Counted from the stretch's first letter, positions 51,792 through 61,540 are shown. The stretch: 64,000 bases of DNA from Planctomycetota bacterium (GCA_021413865.1 JAIOPN010000024.1:1-64000), one strand, 5' to 3'. Numbers and translations are program-made. Notes: generated by a model from the letters alone, not told the origin.

Positions 51792-53171
51792 TCACCCGCC
51801 GTTGCCCGCGGGGCCCTGCTTCCCACCGCCCTCGCGCTGCTGCCTGATCCAGGCCAGGTATTCCGCGATGCGCTGCTCATAGCCGCGGTTGCTCGGCGTG
51901 TAGTAGGTCTTGTCCACCCCCAGGTAGTCCTGCTCGACGTACCCCGTGGGGCTGTCGTGGGCGTACTTGTAGCCGGTGGCGTTGCCCAGCTTTTTCGCCC
52001 CGGCGTAGTGGCCGTCGCGCAGGTGGCGCGGCACGGGCACGGTGCGGTCGTTTTTTACGTCGCTCATGGCGGCGCCGATCGCGACGGTGGCGGAGTTGCT
52101 CTTGGGCGCGGTGGCCATGTAGATCACGGCCTGGGCGAGCGTGAGCTGGCACTCGGGCATGCCGATCCGCTCGGTGATGTCGAACGCCGCGGCGGCGACG
52201 CTGATGGCACGCGGGTCGGCGTTGCCGATGTCCTCGCTGGCGAGGATGGCGATCCGCCGGGCGATGAACCGCGGGTCCTCCCCCGCCTCCAGCATTTTGG
52301 CGAGCCAGTAGATCGACGCGTCCGGGTCGCTGCCCCGCATCGACTTGATGAACGCCGACGCCGCGTCGTAGTGCTCGTCGCCGGTGCCGTCGTAAACCAC
52401 GGCCTTGCGCTGGATCGACTGCTCGGCGGCGTCCAGGTCGATGACAATCGGCGCGGCGGGGAGTTCCTCACCCGGCTTCGTCGCCGCCTGCCCGCTGCTG
52501 AGCACCGCGATCTCCAGGGCAGTCAGCGCCCGCCGCGCGTCACCGTCGCTGATCTTGGCCCAGAGCGCCATCGCCTCATCGGTGACCGTGAGTTTTAGCT
52601 TGCCGTAACCGCGATCCGGGTCGGCGACGGCACCCGTGAGGATTCGCTTGATGTCCTCCTCGGTCAGCGGCTGGAACTGGAAAATCTGCGACCGGCTGAC
52701 CAGCGGCGAGTTGATCGCGAAGAACGGGTTCTCCGTGGTCGCGCCGATCAGTGTCACGATGCCGCGCTCCACGTCACCCAGCAGCACGTCCTGCTGGGCG
52801 CGGGTGAAGCGGTGGATCTCGTCGAGGAAGAAGATCGTGCGCTGGCCGTCGGCCTCGAGGCGTTTGCGGGCCTCGTCGAGTACCTCACGCACCTCGCGCA
52901 CGCCGACGGCCGCCGCGTTGGCTCGCTCGAAGCGCCTCCGCGTCGTCGAGGCGATCAGTTCCGCGAGAGTCGTTTTGCCCGTCCCCGGCGGGCCGTAGAA
53001 GATCACACTCGTGAGCCGGTCCGCCGCCAGCATGCGGCGGAGCAGCTTGCCCTCACCCAGGAAATGCTGCTGGCCCGCGAACTCGTCGAGGGTGCGCGGC
53101 CGCATCCGCACGGCAAGGGGCTCGGCGGCGCGGCGGTTGGCCTGTTTGTGGGTGTCCCAGAGACCGGACAT
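51792..53171 (-). CDS. rarA: replication-associated recombination ATPase RarA/MgsA
   Basis: A 459-residue AAA+ clamp-loader-like ATPase acting at stalled replication forks. N-terminal PLAVRMRPRTLDEFAGQQH, Walker A YGPPGTGKTTLAELI, Walker B IFFLDEIHRF, sensor 1 LIGATTENP, arginine finger region INSPLVSRS, and the C-terminal tetramerisation part with YIYWLAKMLEAGEDP-like IYWLAKMLEAGEDPRFIARR. Full length for the family. It stands alone on the minus strand between cysH-side genes and the heme operon. Confidence 0.96.
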   Translation of the reverse strand: MSGLWDTHKQANRRAAEPLAVRMRPRTLDEFAGQQHFLGEGKLLRRMLAADRLTSVIFYGPPGTGKTTLAELIASTTRRRFERANAAAVGVREVREVLDEARKRLEADGQRTIFFLDEIHRFTRAQQDVLLGDVERGIVTLIGATTENPFFAINSPLVSRSQIFQFQPLTEEDIKRILTGAVADPDRGYGKLKLTVTDEAMALWAKISDGDARRALTALEIAVLSSGQAATKPGEELPAAPIVIDLDAAEQSIQRKAVVYDGTGDEHYDAASAFIKSMRGSDPDASIYWLAKMLEAGEDPRFIARRIAILASEDIGNADPRAISVAAAAFDITERIGMPECQLTLAQAVIYMATAPKSNSATVAIGAAMSDVKNDRTVPVPRHLRDGHYAGAKKLGNATGYKYAHDSPTGYVEQDYLGVDKTYYTPSNRGYEQRIAEYLAWIRQQREGGGKQGPAGNGG

Positions 53172-53242
53172 GCCCTCATCTTAGCGGGGTAGTCCTGTCC
53201 GGGCGTGCGCCCCCTTTCCGCACACCCTCTTACAATACCGGG

Positions 53243-53890
53243 ATGCCCGACCTGCCCGTCATGTTGCGGATCAGTGGTCGGCGTTGCGTGGTGATCGGCG
53301 GGGGCCGTGTCGCGCGGCGCCGCGCCGCCGCCCTGCTCGACGCCGGTGGGGATGTCACCGTCATCGCGCCGACCATCGATCCCGATCTCGTTTCATTGAA
53401 AGTCAAACTTGAACAACGCCCCTACCGAAACGGCGACTTGGCCGGCGCGGTCCTGGTGGTGGTCGCGACCGACGACCCGGCCGTGAACCGCCTCGCCGCC
53501 GACGAGGCGCGCCGCGTCGGGGTGCTGGTCAACCGCGCCGACGACCCGGAGTCCGGGGACATCTCCATCCCCGCCCACGCCCACCACGGCCCGATCACGC
53601 TCGCGGTGCACACCAGCGGCGGCTCCGCCACGGCGTCGGCCCTGATCCGCCGGCAGATGTCCGACGCGCTGGACCCCGACTGGCCCCGGCTGATCGAACT
53701 GGTCTCCCCCTACCGCTCCAAGGTGCAGGCGGGGTTCAAGGACACCGCCCAACGCACCGCCCGGCTCGCCCGGCTGGCGGACGCCGACGCCCTGGCGGTT
53801 CTCAAGCGGGACGGTACACAGGCCCTGCTCGCGCGGTGCGAGGACTTGCTCAAATCGCCGATTTCGCAGAACCTCGACGACCCGGCGTAA
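53243..53890 (+). CDS. precorrin-2 dehydrogenase / sirohydrochlorin ferrochelatase (Met8-type)
   Basis: A 215-residue protein matching the CysG N-terminal half/Met8. The NAD-binding motif is RRCVVIGGGRVARRRAAALL; VVVATDDPAVNRLAADEA and VLVNRADDPESGDISIPA follow; the helical tail begins ATASALIRRQMSDAL. It makes siroheme, the cofactor of sulfite reductase, which fits with cysH nearby. TTACAAT 10 bp upstream of the ATG suggests a leaderless or near-leaderless mRNA. First gene of an operon with hemX and hemA. Confidence 0.93.
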   Translation: MPDLPVMLRISGRRCVVIGGGRVARRRAAALLDAGGDVTVIAPTIDPDLVSLKVKLEQRPYRNGDLAGAVLVVVATDDPAVNRLAADEARRVGVLVNRADDPESGDISIPAHAHHGPITLAVHTSGGSATASALIRRQMSDALDPDWPRLIELVSPYRSKVQAGFKDTAQRTARLARLADADALAVLKRDGTQALLARCEDLLKSPISQNLDDPA

Positions 53891-53895
53891 CCCCG

Positions 53896-54789
53896 ATGGA
53901 CAACCCCCTCATCACCGCCGCCCTCGTCGTCCTCACGCTGCTTTCTTTGGCGGCGTCCGGCCTCGCCCTGCGCCGGCTGTTCGCACGCAGCAGCGGCCGC
54001 ATCGCGACCCGCGCCGAACAGTTGCTGATCACCGCCTGCTCCCTGGGTCTTCTGGCGGTTTTTCTCTACCGCAAAATCCAGATGGGGCCGGGCTGGCAGC
54101 CGCTCGAGGCGCATGTGGACGGCCTCGTGCTGATCGGATTGCTATTTGGCGTCGTGATCCTTTTTCTCCAGCAGCGGCCGCGGCTGGGCGGCTTGGACGC
54201 GTTCGGCCTCCCGCTCCTGACCGTCATCCTCGCCTGGTCGGTCTGCGCCAGCGCGTGGACCTACCGCGCGTTCGACCTCAACACGCTGCACCCAGTATGG
54301 ATGGCCGTCCACCTGGCGGGCGTGTACATGGGCACGCTCTCGTCGGCGGTCGCCGCGATCGCGGGCGGCACATTTCTCTACGTGCAGCACCGCCTGCGCA
54401 GCAAGCAGAACATCGCGGACACCGGCCGGCTGGCGAACCTCGAATCGCTCGAAAGCCTCATCATCCGCACCGCGACGATCGGCTTCGCCCTGCTCACGCT
54501 CGGGCTTCTCGCCGGGTTGGTCATCCAGACCGGCGGCGGCGCGGCCTCGCGGCTGGGCCCCGGTTGGTGGCACTCACCCAAGGTGCTGCTGGCCGTGCTT
54601 GCGTGGGCGGTTTACGCCGTCGTCATGAACGTCCGCTTCGGCTCGGCGTTCCGCGGCGCCCGCGCGGCGTGGCTCTCGATCTTCGGCCTCGTGCTGCTGC
54701 TTGCGACCTACGGCGTGGTCACCGCGCTGCCTAATGCGCGCGACGACGCACGGCCGACGCGGGCCCCTTCATCGGAGACGCCCCGATGA
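53896..54789 (+). CDS. HemX/CcsA-like membrane protein
   Basis: A 297-residue protein with about eight membrane helices and the cytochrome-c-assembly-domain pattern (LNTLHPVWMAVHLAGVYMGT, LGPGWWHSPKVLLAVLAWAV with conserved His and Trp residues). HemX-like proteins are encoded with hemA and are thought to affect HemA level or heme handling. The start at 53896 is 5 bp after the Met8-type gene, and its stop overlaps the hemA ATG as ATGA. Confidence 0.88.
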   Translation: MDNPLITAALVVLTLLSLAASGLALRRLFARSSGRIATRAEQLLITACSLGLLAVFLYRKIQMGPGWQPLEAHVDGLVLIGLLFGVVILFLQQRPRLGGLDAFGLPLLTVILAWSVCASAWTYRAFDLNTLHPVWMAVHLAGVYMGTLSSAVAAIAGGTFLYVQHRLRSKQNIADTGRLANLESLESLIIRTATIGFALLTLGLLAGLVIQTGGGAASRLGPGWWHSPKVLLAVLAWAVYAVVMNVRFGSAFRGARAAWLSIFGLVLLLATYGVVTALPNARDDARPTRAPSSETPR

Positions 54790-56186
54790 AGATCATCATG
54801 CTCGGCGTCAACCACCGCACCGCGCCGGTCGGGTTGCGAGAGCAACTGACCATCACCGGCGAACGCATGGCCGCCGCCCTCACCCGCCTGCGTGCCGCGC
54901 ACCCGGCGAGTGAACTGGTCATCCTCTCCACCTGCAACCGCACCGAGGTTTACCTCGCCCGCCCGGCGCACGAGCCACCGACCGCAGAGCAACTCACCGA
55001 CTTCCTCTCGGGCTACTGCGGCGCCGACCGCGCCGCGCTGGCGGCGTCGGTCATCCTGCGCGAGAACGAGCAGGCGGTCGCCCACCTGTTCAGGGTCTGC
55101 GCCGGGCTGGATTCGATGGTGCTGGGCGAGTCACAGATCGTCGGACAGGTCAAGCGCGCCTACGAGCAGGCGCAAAATAGCGAGACGGTCGGCCCGGTGC
55201 TGCACAAGGTGTTCCAGCAGGCGATCGCTGTGTCGAAGGAGGCGCGGAGCAAAACCGGGATCGACACCGGGCGCGTCTCCGTCGGCTCCGTGGCGGTCGA
55301 TTTCGCGCAGCGGATTTTCGAGCGGTTCGACGACAAGACGGTGGTCGGCATCGGTGCGGGCGACATGGCCAAGCTGACGCTGCGGCACCTGGCGTCGCTC
55401 AGGCCGGCGAAGCTCTGGGTGACCAACCGCACGCCGCAGCGGGCGCAATCGCTGATCGAGCGTCTGAAATTACCGGCGACGTCTGCGGGCGTCAGGCCGT
55501 TCGAGGCGTTGGATGAATTGCTCGTCGAGGCGGATATCGTGCTGACCAGCACCGGCTCGCAGAAGCCGATCATCACCGCCGAGCGGTTCAAGCCGCTGCT
55601 GCGGAAGCGGCGGTTCCGGCCGTTGTTTATCATCGACATCGCGGTGCCGCGCGACGTGGACCCGCGCGTCGGCGGGCTGAACAACGTGTACCTGTACAAC
55701 ATCGACGACCTGCAGGGCGTGGTCGCCGCCAACGTAAACCAGCGCTCCGAGCAGGTGCGCGAGTGCGAGGCGATCCTGTTCGAGGAGGTGCGGTCCTGCT
55801 ACGCCGAGGTGCAGAACCGGGACGTCGGGCGGCTGATCAAGGCGCTGCGCCAGCGGCTGCACGACCTGGGCCGGCTGGAGCACGAGCGCACGGCACGCAA
55901 GATGTCCGCCGCTGCACCGGACGAGATGCCCGCGATCCTGGAAGAGCACACCAACCGGCTGATCAACAAGATCCTGCACCTGCCGCTGAGCCAGTTGGAC
56001 CAGAGCAGCCCCGAGGCGCCGCTGGGGTTTTACGCGGCGGCGCTGCGGCGGTTGTTCGACCTGAAGGAGGAATCACGGCCCGGGCCGCCGGTTGATGGCG
56101 AGAAGGTCGCCCCGCCTGTCGAGCCCGATACGCCCCCGGCTCCGACAACCGGCACCGCGGCGACACCCGAGCGGTCGCGTTCCTGA
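54786..56186 (+). CDS. hemA: glutamyl-tRNA reductase
   Basis: A 466-residue enzyme committing glutamyl-tRNA to tetrapyrrole synthesis. The N-terminal domain has MLGVNHRTAPV and the catalytic Cys in VILSTCNRTEVY; DSMVLGESQIVGQVK and the NADPH domain VVGIGAGDMAKLTLRHL follow; the C-terminal dimerisation helix contains ARKMSAAAPDEMPAI. The last 40 residues are a Pro/Glu-rich extension. It overlaps hemX by 4 bp. Confidence 0.96.
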   Translation: MKIIMLGVNHRTAPVGLREQLTITGERMAAALTRLRAAHPASELVILSTCNRTEVYLARPAHEPPTAEQLTDFLSGYCGADRAALAASVILRENEQAVAHLFRVCAGLDSMVLGESQIVGQVKRAYEQAQNSETVGPVLHKVFQQAIAVSKEARSKTGIDTGRVSVGSVAVDFAQRIFERFDDKTVVGIGAGDMAKLTLRHLASLRPAKLWVTNRTPQRAQSLIERLKLPATSAGVRPFEALDELLVEADIVLTSTGSQKPIITAERFKPLLRKRRFRPLFIIDIAVPRDVDPRVGGLNNVYLYNIDDLQGVVAANVNQRSEQVRECEAILFEEVRSCYAEVQNRDVGRLIKALRQRLHDLGRLEHERTARKMSAAAPDEMPAILEEHTNRLINKILHLPLSQLDQSSPEAPLGFYAAALRRLFDLKEESRPGPPVDGEKVAPPVEPDTPPAPTTGTAATPERSRS

Positions 56187-56196
56187 TCGTCACCGC

Positions 56197-58353
56197 ATGA
56201 ACCCACGAGTGCCGAGCGTGGATGAAGAACGCATATCGCGGCCGCGCGCGTGGGTTGCGGTCATCGTCGGTTGGCTGGTGGTGTTGGCGTCGATGTGGGT
56301 GGCGCAGCAGCGCGGCGTGCGGGGCGGGAATGCGGAGACTTTTGCCGGCCCGGTGTATGTGCTGGCGACGGCCGGCCCGTGGGTGGCGCTGTTCTGGTTG
56401 GCCGCGATAGGTTGGGGCTGGCTCGTGCGACGGCTGCTCGCACCGGCGATCGGCGGCGGCGCGGGATTAGTCGTGCAGGCCGGCGCGGGAGCGGGCGTGC
56501 TCCTCGTGCTTAGTTGGCTGACGGCGTGGCTCGTCGGGTTGTACGCGGCCCTGTCTTGGGTGTTGCTCGGGCTCGGCGCGGCGTGGTTAGTGCCCGTGTG
56601 GATTCAACACAACAAACAAAACAAAATCGCCCGGCCCGCTTCATTGCAACTCCCGCTTACGGCGATCGCACTGGCCCCCGCGCTCGGCCTGCTGCTCATC
56701 GCGGTGGCATGCCCGCCGGGCGTGCTCTGGTCCGTCGAAGCGCATGGCTACGACGTGACGAGCTACCACCTCCAACTCCCGCACGAGTGGCTGCAGGCGG
56801 GCCGGATGATCGAGCTGCGGCACAACGTGTTCGGCTACCTCCCCTCGCTGATGGAAGCGGGCTACACGATGCTCGGCACGCTGACGGGCGGGATGAATGC
56901 CACGGCGATCTACGCCTCGCAACTGCTGCACGTCTCCTTCGCCCTGCTGGCGGCGGCGGCGGTCGGGGTGATGGTGGCACGGGCCGTCGGCTCGGCCGCG
57001 GGCGGGTGGTCGGCGGCGCTGCTGCTTGCGCTTCCGTGGACGGTCATCACCGGATCGATGGCGTACAACGATGCCGCGACACTCGGGCTGGGTGCTACGG
57101 CATTGCTGGTAGCGCTCTCGCCGAACGACAAGCCAAACCGGGTCGCGGCACTGGCGGGGTTCCTCGCGGGCGCGGCGACGCTCTGCAAGCTCACCTCCGG
57201 GGTGATGTTCGCCGTCCCCGTCGGGTTGATCATGGTGTGGGGCACGGGGGCCGCGCACAACACGCAAAATGCTCCGCGTGCGATACGGGTGCGGCGTGCA
57301 TTGAGGGCGGCTGGCGTGGCGGCACTGGCGGGATTGCTCACGCTCTCCCCCTACCTCGTCCGGAACACAGCGCGGACGGGCAACCCTGTTTTCCCTTTCG
57401 CCGCTGAAACACTCGGCCGTGCGCACTGGAACGAGGGACAGGTAACGCGGTGGCGCCGCGCCGTCACGGCGGAGGGCGGCGTCGGACACCGGCTGTATGA
57501 ACTGGCGAGGCGCGGCGTCTGTAACCCCGGCTTCGGCGCGATCGGCGGCACGCCGCGCGACGCCTCGACGCCGACACACGACATCACCCTGTTCGACCGC
57601 GAGTGGGGCTTCCCTCTTCCGGCCGTCCTCGCGGGCATCGGTCTTGTCGTCGGGTTGTGGCGGCGTACGACACGCTTCCTCGCGGCGGCGATGGCGGTCA
57701 CGCTTGTGATCCAGGTCGTTTTCTGGATGACCGCAACCCACCTGCAGAGCCGGTTCCTCCTGCCGGCGGCAATTCCCGTGGTGACGCTCACCGGACTAGC
57801 ATTGGGCGCGGGGATGGCGTCGGCAAAGCCGCTCATCCATCTGCTTGGGCGATACACGGCCGTGCTGACCGCCGCGATCGTCACGGCGTCGAGCTTCTCC
57901 ATTTTTTACAGCCAGACGATCGCCGCGCTGCCCCCGTGGCAAGTCACCGATTCCCTCCCGAGTCCCGAGCAGCTTGACCAGATGACGCTCGGCACGGCAC
58001 TGGTCGGCGATCACCCGATCAACCGACTCCCGACAGGAACGCGCACGCTGCTCGTCGCCGACGTTTCGCCCCTGCTCTACCTGCGCCGACCGGTGGACTA
58101 TGCGACGGCGTTCGACACGAACCCGCTTACCGCCATCATCCAGCGCGTCGGGGACGACCCCGCCGCCGTGACGCTGGCGTTGAAGGATGCGGGCTTCACA
58201 CACGTCTGGGTCCACTGGGGTGAGGTCGCCCGCCTGCAAGCCACGATCGGCCTCGACGACGCGCTCGCTCCCGAACGCCTTCGCCGCCTCACCGAGCATT
58301 GGACTGCCGAGCCCGGCCTGCCCGACGCCGTCGGGTTGTACGCGTTACCATGA
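56197..58353 (+). CDS. GT-C-type membrane glycosyltransferase (family 39-like)
   Basis: A 718-residue protein with about twelve membrane helices. The first large loop contains HGYDVTSYHLQLPHEWLQAG, which resembles the acidic lipid-sugar motif of PMT/ArnT-type transferases; FGYLPSLMEAGYTMLGTL follows. The C-terminal 130 residues are soluble. Such enzymes move sugars from a polyprenyl carrier to lipid or protein. The acceptor is unknown. It starts 10 bp after hemA and its stop overlaps the nfo start. Confidence 0.75.
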   Translation: MNPRVPSVDEERISRPRAWVAVIVGWLVVLASMWVAQQRGVRGGNAETFAGPVYVLATAGPWVALFWLAAIGWGWLVRRLLAPAIGGGAGLVVQAGAGAGVLLVLSWLTAWLVGLYAALSWVLLGLGAAWLVPVWIQHNKQNKIARPASLQLPLTAIALAPALGLLLIAVACPPGVLWSVEAHGYDVTSYHLQLPHEWLQAGRMIELRHNVFGYLPSLMEAGYTMLGTLTGGMNATAIYASQLLHVSFALLAAAAVGVMVARAVGSAAGGWSAALLLALPWTVITGSMAYNDAATLGLGATALLVALSPNDKPNRVAALAGFLAGAATLCKLTSGVMFAVPVGLIMVWGTGAAHNTQNAPRAIRVRRALRAAGVAALAGLLTLSPYLVRNTARTGNPVFPFAAETLGRAHWNEGQVTRWRRAVTAEGGVGHRLYELARRGVCNPGFGAIGGTPRDASTPTHDITLFDREWGFPLPAVLAGIGLVVGLWRRTTRFLAAAMAVTLVIQVVFWMTATHLQSRFLLPAAIPVVTLTGLALGAGMASAKPLIHLLGRYTAVLTAAIVTASSFSIFYSQTIAALPPWQVTDSLPSPEQLDQMTLGTALVGDHPINRLPTGTRTLLVADVSPLLYLRRPVDYATAFDTNPLTAIIQRVGDDPAAVTLALKDAGFTHVWVHWGEVARLQATIGLDDALAPERLRRLTEHWTAEPGLPDAVGLYALP

Positions 58354-59264
58354 CCGAGATGTTCGGGAGCCATCTATCCATCGCCGGCGGACTCCACCTC
58401 GCACTGCGTGAGGCCCGCGCGCTCAACCTCGACTGCGTGCAGGTCTTCACCAAAAACCAGCGGCAGTGGTCCTCCCCGCCGCTCACCGGGGAACAGGTCC
58501 GCGAGTGGTTCGATGTTCAGCGCGAGACGGGCATCACCACCGCCGTCTCGCACGACAGCTATCTCATCAACCTCGCCAACCCCGGGGCGGAGCCGCGCGA
58601 AAAATCGCTCCGGCTGTTCCGCGACGAACTCGAAAGGTGCGAGGCGCTGGGCATCCCCTACCTGGTGACGCACCCCGGCTCGCACATGGGCGAGGGCGAC
58701 GACGCCGGGCTGGCGCGGGTGGTCACGGCGATGGATCAACTTCACGCAGACCTCCCGGGCCTGCGCACGGTGACCTGTATGGAAGTCACCGCCGGCCAGG
58801 GGTCGAATCTGGGCTACCGCTTCGAGCACATCAAGACGATCGTCGACGGCGTGCGCGAGCCGGAGCGCCTCACGGTCTGCCTCGACACGGCCCACATGAT
58901 CGAGGCCGGCTACGACCTGACCAGCGCGGCGGGCATGCGGGCGACGCTCGACGAACTCGACGCGGTGGTCGGCATCAGACTCGTCCGGGCGGTGCACATG
59001 AACGACTCCAAGACGCCGCGCGGCAGCCGGGTCGATCGCCACGAGCACATCGGGCGTGGCCACGTTTCGCTGGAAGCGTTCGGCGTATTGATGAATGACG
59101 AGAGGTTCACAAACGTGCCCAAGATTCTGGAGACGCCCAAGGACGTGGCCCCCGACGGCCGGCCGTGGGACACCGTAAATATCGAGGCACTCAGGGGATT
59201 GATGATGCCTACGGGTGGGACGAAGAGGAAACCGGTCGGTGTGAAAATGCGCAAAAAGACTTGA
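58350..59264 (+). CDS. nfo: deoxyribonuclease IV (endonuclease IV)
   Basis: A 304-residue AP endonuclease of base-excision repair. Zinc-site motifs: FGSHLSIAGG, VQVFTKNQRQW, YLVTHPGSHMGEGD, CMEVTAGQGSNLGYRFEH, VCLDTAHMIEAGYD, VHMNDSKTPRGSRVDRHEHIG and ILETPKD. The ATG at 58350 overlaps the upstream stop as ATGA, giving translational coupling; the longer in-frame extension is excluded. The C-terminal 15 residues are Lys-rich. Confidence 0.95.
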   Translation: MTEMFGSHLSIAGGLHLALREARALNLDCVQVFTKNQRQWSSPPLTGEQVREWFDVQRETGITTAVSHDSYLINLANPGAEPREKSLRLFRDELERCEALGIPYLVTHPGSHMGEGDDAGLARVVTAMDQLHADLPGLRTVTCMEVTAGQGSNLGYRFEHIKTIVDGVREPERLTVCLDTAHMIEAGYDLTSAAGMRATLDELDAVVGIRLVRAVHMNDSKTPRGSRVDRHEHIGRGHVSLEAFGVLMNDERFTNVPKILETPKDVAPDGRPWDTVNIEALRGLMMPTGGTKRKPVGVKMRKKT

Positions 59265-59289
59265 CTTGGGGGTTTGTCGTTGGCACAAT
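59261..59289 (+). promoter_or_regulatory. promoter upstream of upp
   Basis: TTGACT at 59261-59266 and CACAAT at 59284-59289 are 17 bp apart. They lie at the nfo stop and would give a 5' leader of about 215 nt for upp. The leader contains GGAAAGGAGG without an obvious gene. Confidence 0.55.
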
Positions 59290-59512
59290 TCACCCGGACG
59301 GACGAATCCGGAAAGGAGGCCCGCGACCAAGAGCAGCGCAACAATCTGGTGCGAAGAGAGAAGGCCGAGCGAGTGAACCGCAATACCCGATATTTTTCTT
59401 AAATTATTGGTCCTCGCCCGGCCATTTTTCTGCGCCGAATCAGCCGCGCTTTTCTTCGATGCGTTCCTCCCACCTCTCCCGACTCCGCCCCACCCGACAA
59501 CAACCCATCACC

Positions 59513-60163
59513 ATGGCCAAACGCCCCACCAGCCCGGCCGCTTTTCAGGTCATCGACCACCCCATCCTCCGCCACATGCTCACCGAGGCGCGCGACAAGC
59601 GCACCGGCCACGCGCGGTTCCGTGAGCTGCTGGGGGCGATCGGCGGGCTGATGGCCTACGAGGCGACGCGCGACCTGGCGGTTGATCCGCTCGCTGTGAA
59701 CACGCCGCTCGAGGAGTTCAGGGGCGTGCGGGTGCGGCTGCCGCTGACGATCGTCCCGATCCTGCGCGCCGGCCTGGGCATGGCCGAGGGCATGACGCGC
59801 TACCTCCCCGACGCGGGCACGGGGCACATCGGCATGTTCCGCGACGAGACCCAGCTCAACCCCGTGGGGTACTACGAAAAGCTCCCGCTCAACGTCGCCG
59901 GCGGGCCTGTGCTGCTGGTGGACCCGATGCTGGCGACCGGCGGCAGCGCGATGGCGGCCGTCACGCTGCTGAAAAACCGCAAGTGCAAAGATATCCGACT
60001 GATCTGCCTGGTGGCGGCGCCCGAGGGCGTGGAGCGGGTGGTGCGCGAGCACCCGGACCTGCGCATTTTTGCTGTGTCGCAGGATCGGGAGTTGGATGAT
60101 CGCGGGTACATCCTGCCGGGACTGGGTGACGCGGGGGACCGGTTGTTTGGGACGAGTGAGTAA
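59513..60163 (+). CDS. upp: uracil phosphoribosyltransferase
   Basis: A 216-residue pyrimidine-salvage enzyme. It has IVPILRAGLGMAEGM, HIGMFRDETQLNPVGYYEKL, the PRPP loop VLLVDPMLATGGSAMAAV and the uracil-binding end DRELDDRGYILPGLGDAGDRLFGT. Length typical. The ATG at 59513 is the first that gives the usual N-terminus (FQVIDHPILRHMLTEARD). Confidence 0.96.
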   Translation: MAKRPTSPAAFQVIDHPILRHMLTEARDKRTGHARFRELLGAIGGLMAYEATRDLAVDPLAVNTPLEEFRGVRVRLPLTIVPILRAGLGMAEGMTRYLPDAGTGHIGMFRDETQLNPVGYYEKLPLNVAGGPVLLVDPMLATGGSAMAAVTLLKNRKCKDIRLICLVAAPEGVERVVREHPDLRIFAVSQDRELDDRGYILPGLGDAGDRLFGTSE

Positions 60164-60174
60164 GTATTCACTCT

Positions 60175-60251
60175 GGACGAGCCGCGACCGTCAGGGAGCG
60201 GTTCTGGGACGGCTCAAAGAAAGACCGCTCCCAGACGGTCGCGGCTCGTCC
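60175..60251. repeat. long inverted repeat between convergent upp and aroK
   Basis: GGACGAGCCGCGACCGTC at 60175 onward and its inverted copy ending at 60251 share arms of about 28 bases (including GGGAGCGGT) with one mismatch and a 20-bp loop. It probably terminates transcription from both sides and resembles a dispersed repeat. Confidence 0.8.
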
Positions 60252-60261
60252 AGGAGCAGCC

Positions 60262-60786
60262 CTAGACGCAGTGGGCCAGAAGGTATTTCACCGCCCCGTC
60301 GATGGGGAGGTGGCTCACATCCAACACCTTGTCGGCGACGGCCTCGTACACCGGACCGCGCTCGGCGAGCATGTGCTTGATCTCATCAATCCCCCCGCCG
60401 AACTTCGTCAGCGCCGGCCGGGTTGCGGCGCTCTTGGCGTCGCCGCTGATGCGCTTGTGCAACTCTTCCGGGGCACACCTGAGATAGACGCGAACGGTGT
60501 TGGGGGCCTGCTCGACGGCCTCGCGTGCCCCGGCCTGCATCAGCGTGCCGCCGCCCAGACCGATCACCATGTTCGGCCTGGCGACCAGTTCACGCGTGAC
60601 CTCGACCTCGACCTTGCGGTAGGCCGGCTCCCCCTCGTCGGTCCAGATCTGGGCGACCGTCTTATTGTTGAACCTCTTGCATATCTCGTCGTCCACGTCG
60701 ATAAAGGTCTTCCACAGCTTGGCCGCGAGGCTCTTACCGATCGAGGTCTTGCCGCAGCCACGATAACCGATGAGGATGATGTTCAT
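60262..60786 (-). CDS. aroK: shikimate kinase
   Basis: A 174-residue kinase of the shikimate pathway. Walker A is LIGYRGCGKTSIGKSLA; the shikimate-binding DVDDEI and Arg site follow, then VIGLGGGTLMQ and the lid region DAKSAATRPAL. The start at 60786 gives the standard N-terminal strand (MNIILIGYRG). It diverges from the DUF721 gene. Confidence 0.95.
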   Translation of the reverse strand: MNIILIGYRGCGKTSIGKSLAAKLWKTFIDVDDEICKRFNNKTVAQIWTDEGEPAYRKVEVEVTRELVARPNMVIGLGGGTLMQAGAREAVEQAPNTVRVYLRCAPEELHKRISGDAKSAATRPALTKFGGGIDEIKHMLAERGPVYEAVADKVLDVSHLPIDGAVKYLLAHCV

Positions 60787-60856
60787 GCGGCGGCATTCTA
60801 GCGACGATCCGGCGGCGGGACGGCGGGCGGTTTTCTCGGCGCGATTCAGGTGACCC

Positions 60857-61240
60857 ATGGCTGAAAAAGACCCCCGACAGAAGCACCTGGACCACCTGCG
60901 CGAATGGCGCAACAAACCCGAGCGTGCCAAGATGCTCGGCGACTTCCTGCCCGGGCAGTTCAAGCGCGAGATCGAGAAGCCCTACAAGCAACTGGCGACG
61001 ATCGCGCCGGTCTGGATGGAACTGGTGCCCGCCGAACTGGCGGCGCACACACGGCTGGAGTCCTTCAGCAAGGGCGTGCTGCGCGTGGTGGTCGATTCGA
61101 GCTCCCGGCTTTACGAGCTGGACCGCCTTCTGCGCGAGGGGTTGCAGGAGCGGATCATCACCGCCCACAAGGGGCCGGCCTTCCGCAAGGTGCAGTTGAA
61201 AGTCGGCGCGGTCGCGGGCGGCGCGGCCGACAACACCTAA
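60857..61240 (+). CDS. DUF721 protein (DciA-like)
   Basis: A 127-residue protein. The C-terminal part WMELVPAELAAHTRLESFSK, GVLRVVVDSSSRLYELDRL is the KH-like DUF721 domain shared with DciA, the ancestral loader of the DnaB replicative helicase in many bacteria lacking DnaC. The N-terminal 45 residues are basic and helical. No replication gene is adjacent, so the DciA role is inferred from family only. Confidence 0.75.
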   Translation: MAEKDPRQKHLDHLREWRNKPERAKMLGDFLPGQFKREIEKPYKQLATIAPVWMELVPAELAAHTRLESFSKGVLRVVVDSSSRLYELDRLLREGLQERIITAHKGPAFRKVQLKVGAVAGGAADNT

Positions 61241-61363
61241 ATCCGAACAACACGGGTCACGTTATACGACCGATTCCGTCTGCAATGGCTGGGTCAAGTA
61301 GCCGGCTTATTGCGTCGATAGCAACCATGAGAGAGTCCCTCCCCCGTCCACGGAGAAACGCAG

Positions 61364-61540
61364 ATGGCAACCGAAGTCGTTCGCATGGTTTGCCCAAACC
61401 TTAAGTGCCGGGCATTGCTCACCGCCCCCGTGGCGGCCCGCGGCAAAGTTGTGCGTTGCCGTAAGTGCGGCACAAAGGTGCACATCCCCGAGACCGCCCC
61501 GGTCAAGACCGACGCAGCCAATGACGCCAAGACGGTCTGA
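61364..61540 (+). CDS. 58-residue zinc-ribbon miniprotein
   Basis: A short ORF with a zinc-ribbon of the MJ0042-like type: VCPNLKCRALLTAPVAARGK then VVRCRKCGTKVHIPE, giving four Cys in two pairs (CPNLKC and CRKC). Such fragments usually sit at the N-terminus of larger planctomycete proteins; here it is free-standing and ends in a short charged tail. GGAGAAACGCAG precedes the ATG. Function unknown; nucleic-acid or protein contact is possible. Confidence 0.7.
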   Translation: MATEVVRMVCPNLKCRALLTAPVAARGKVVRCRKCGTKVHIPETAPVKTDAANDAKTV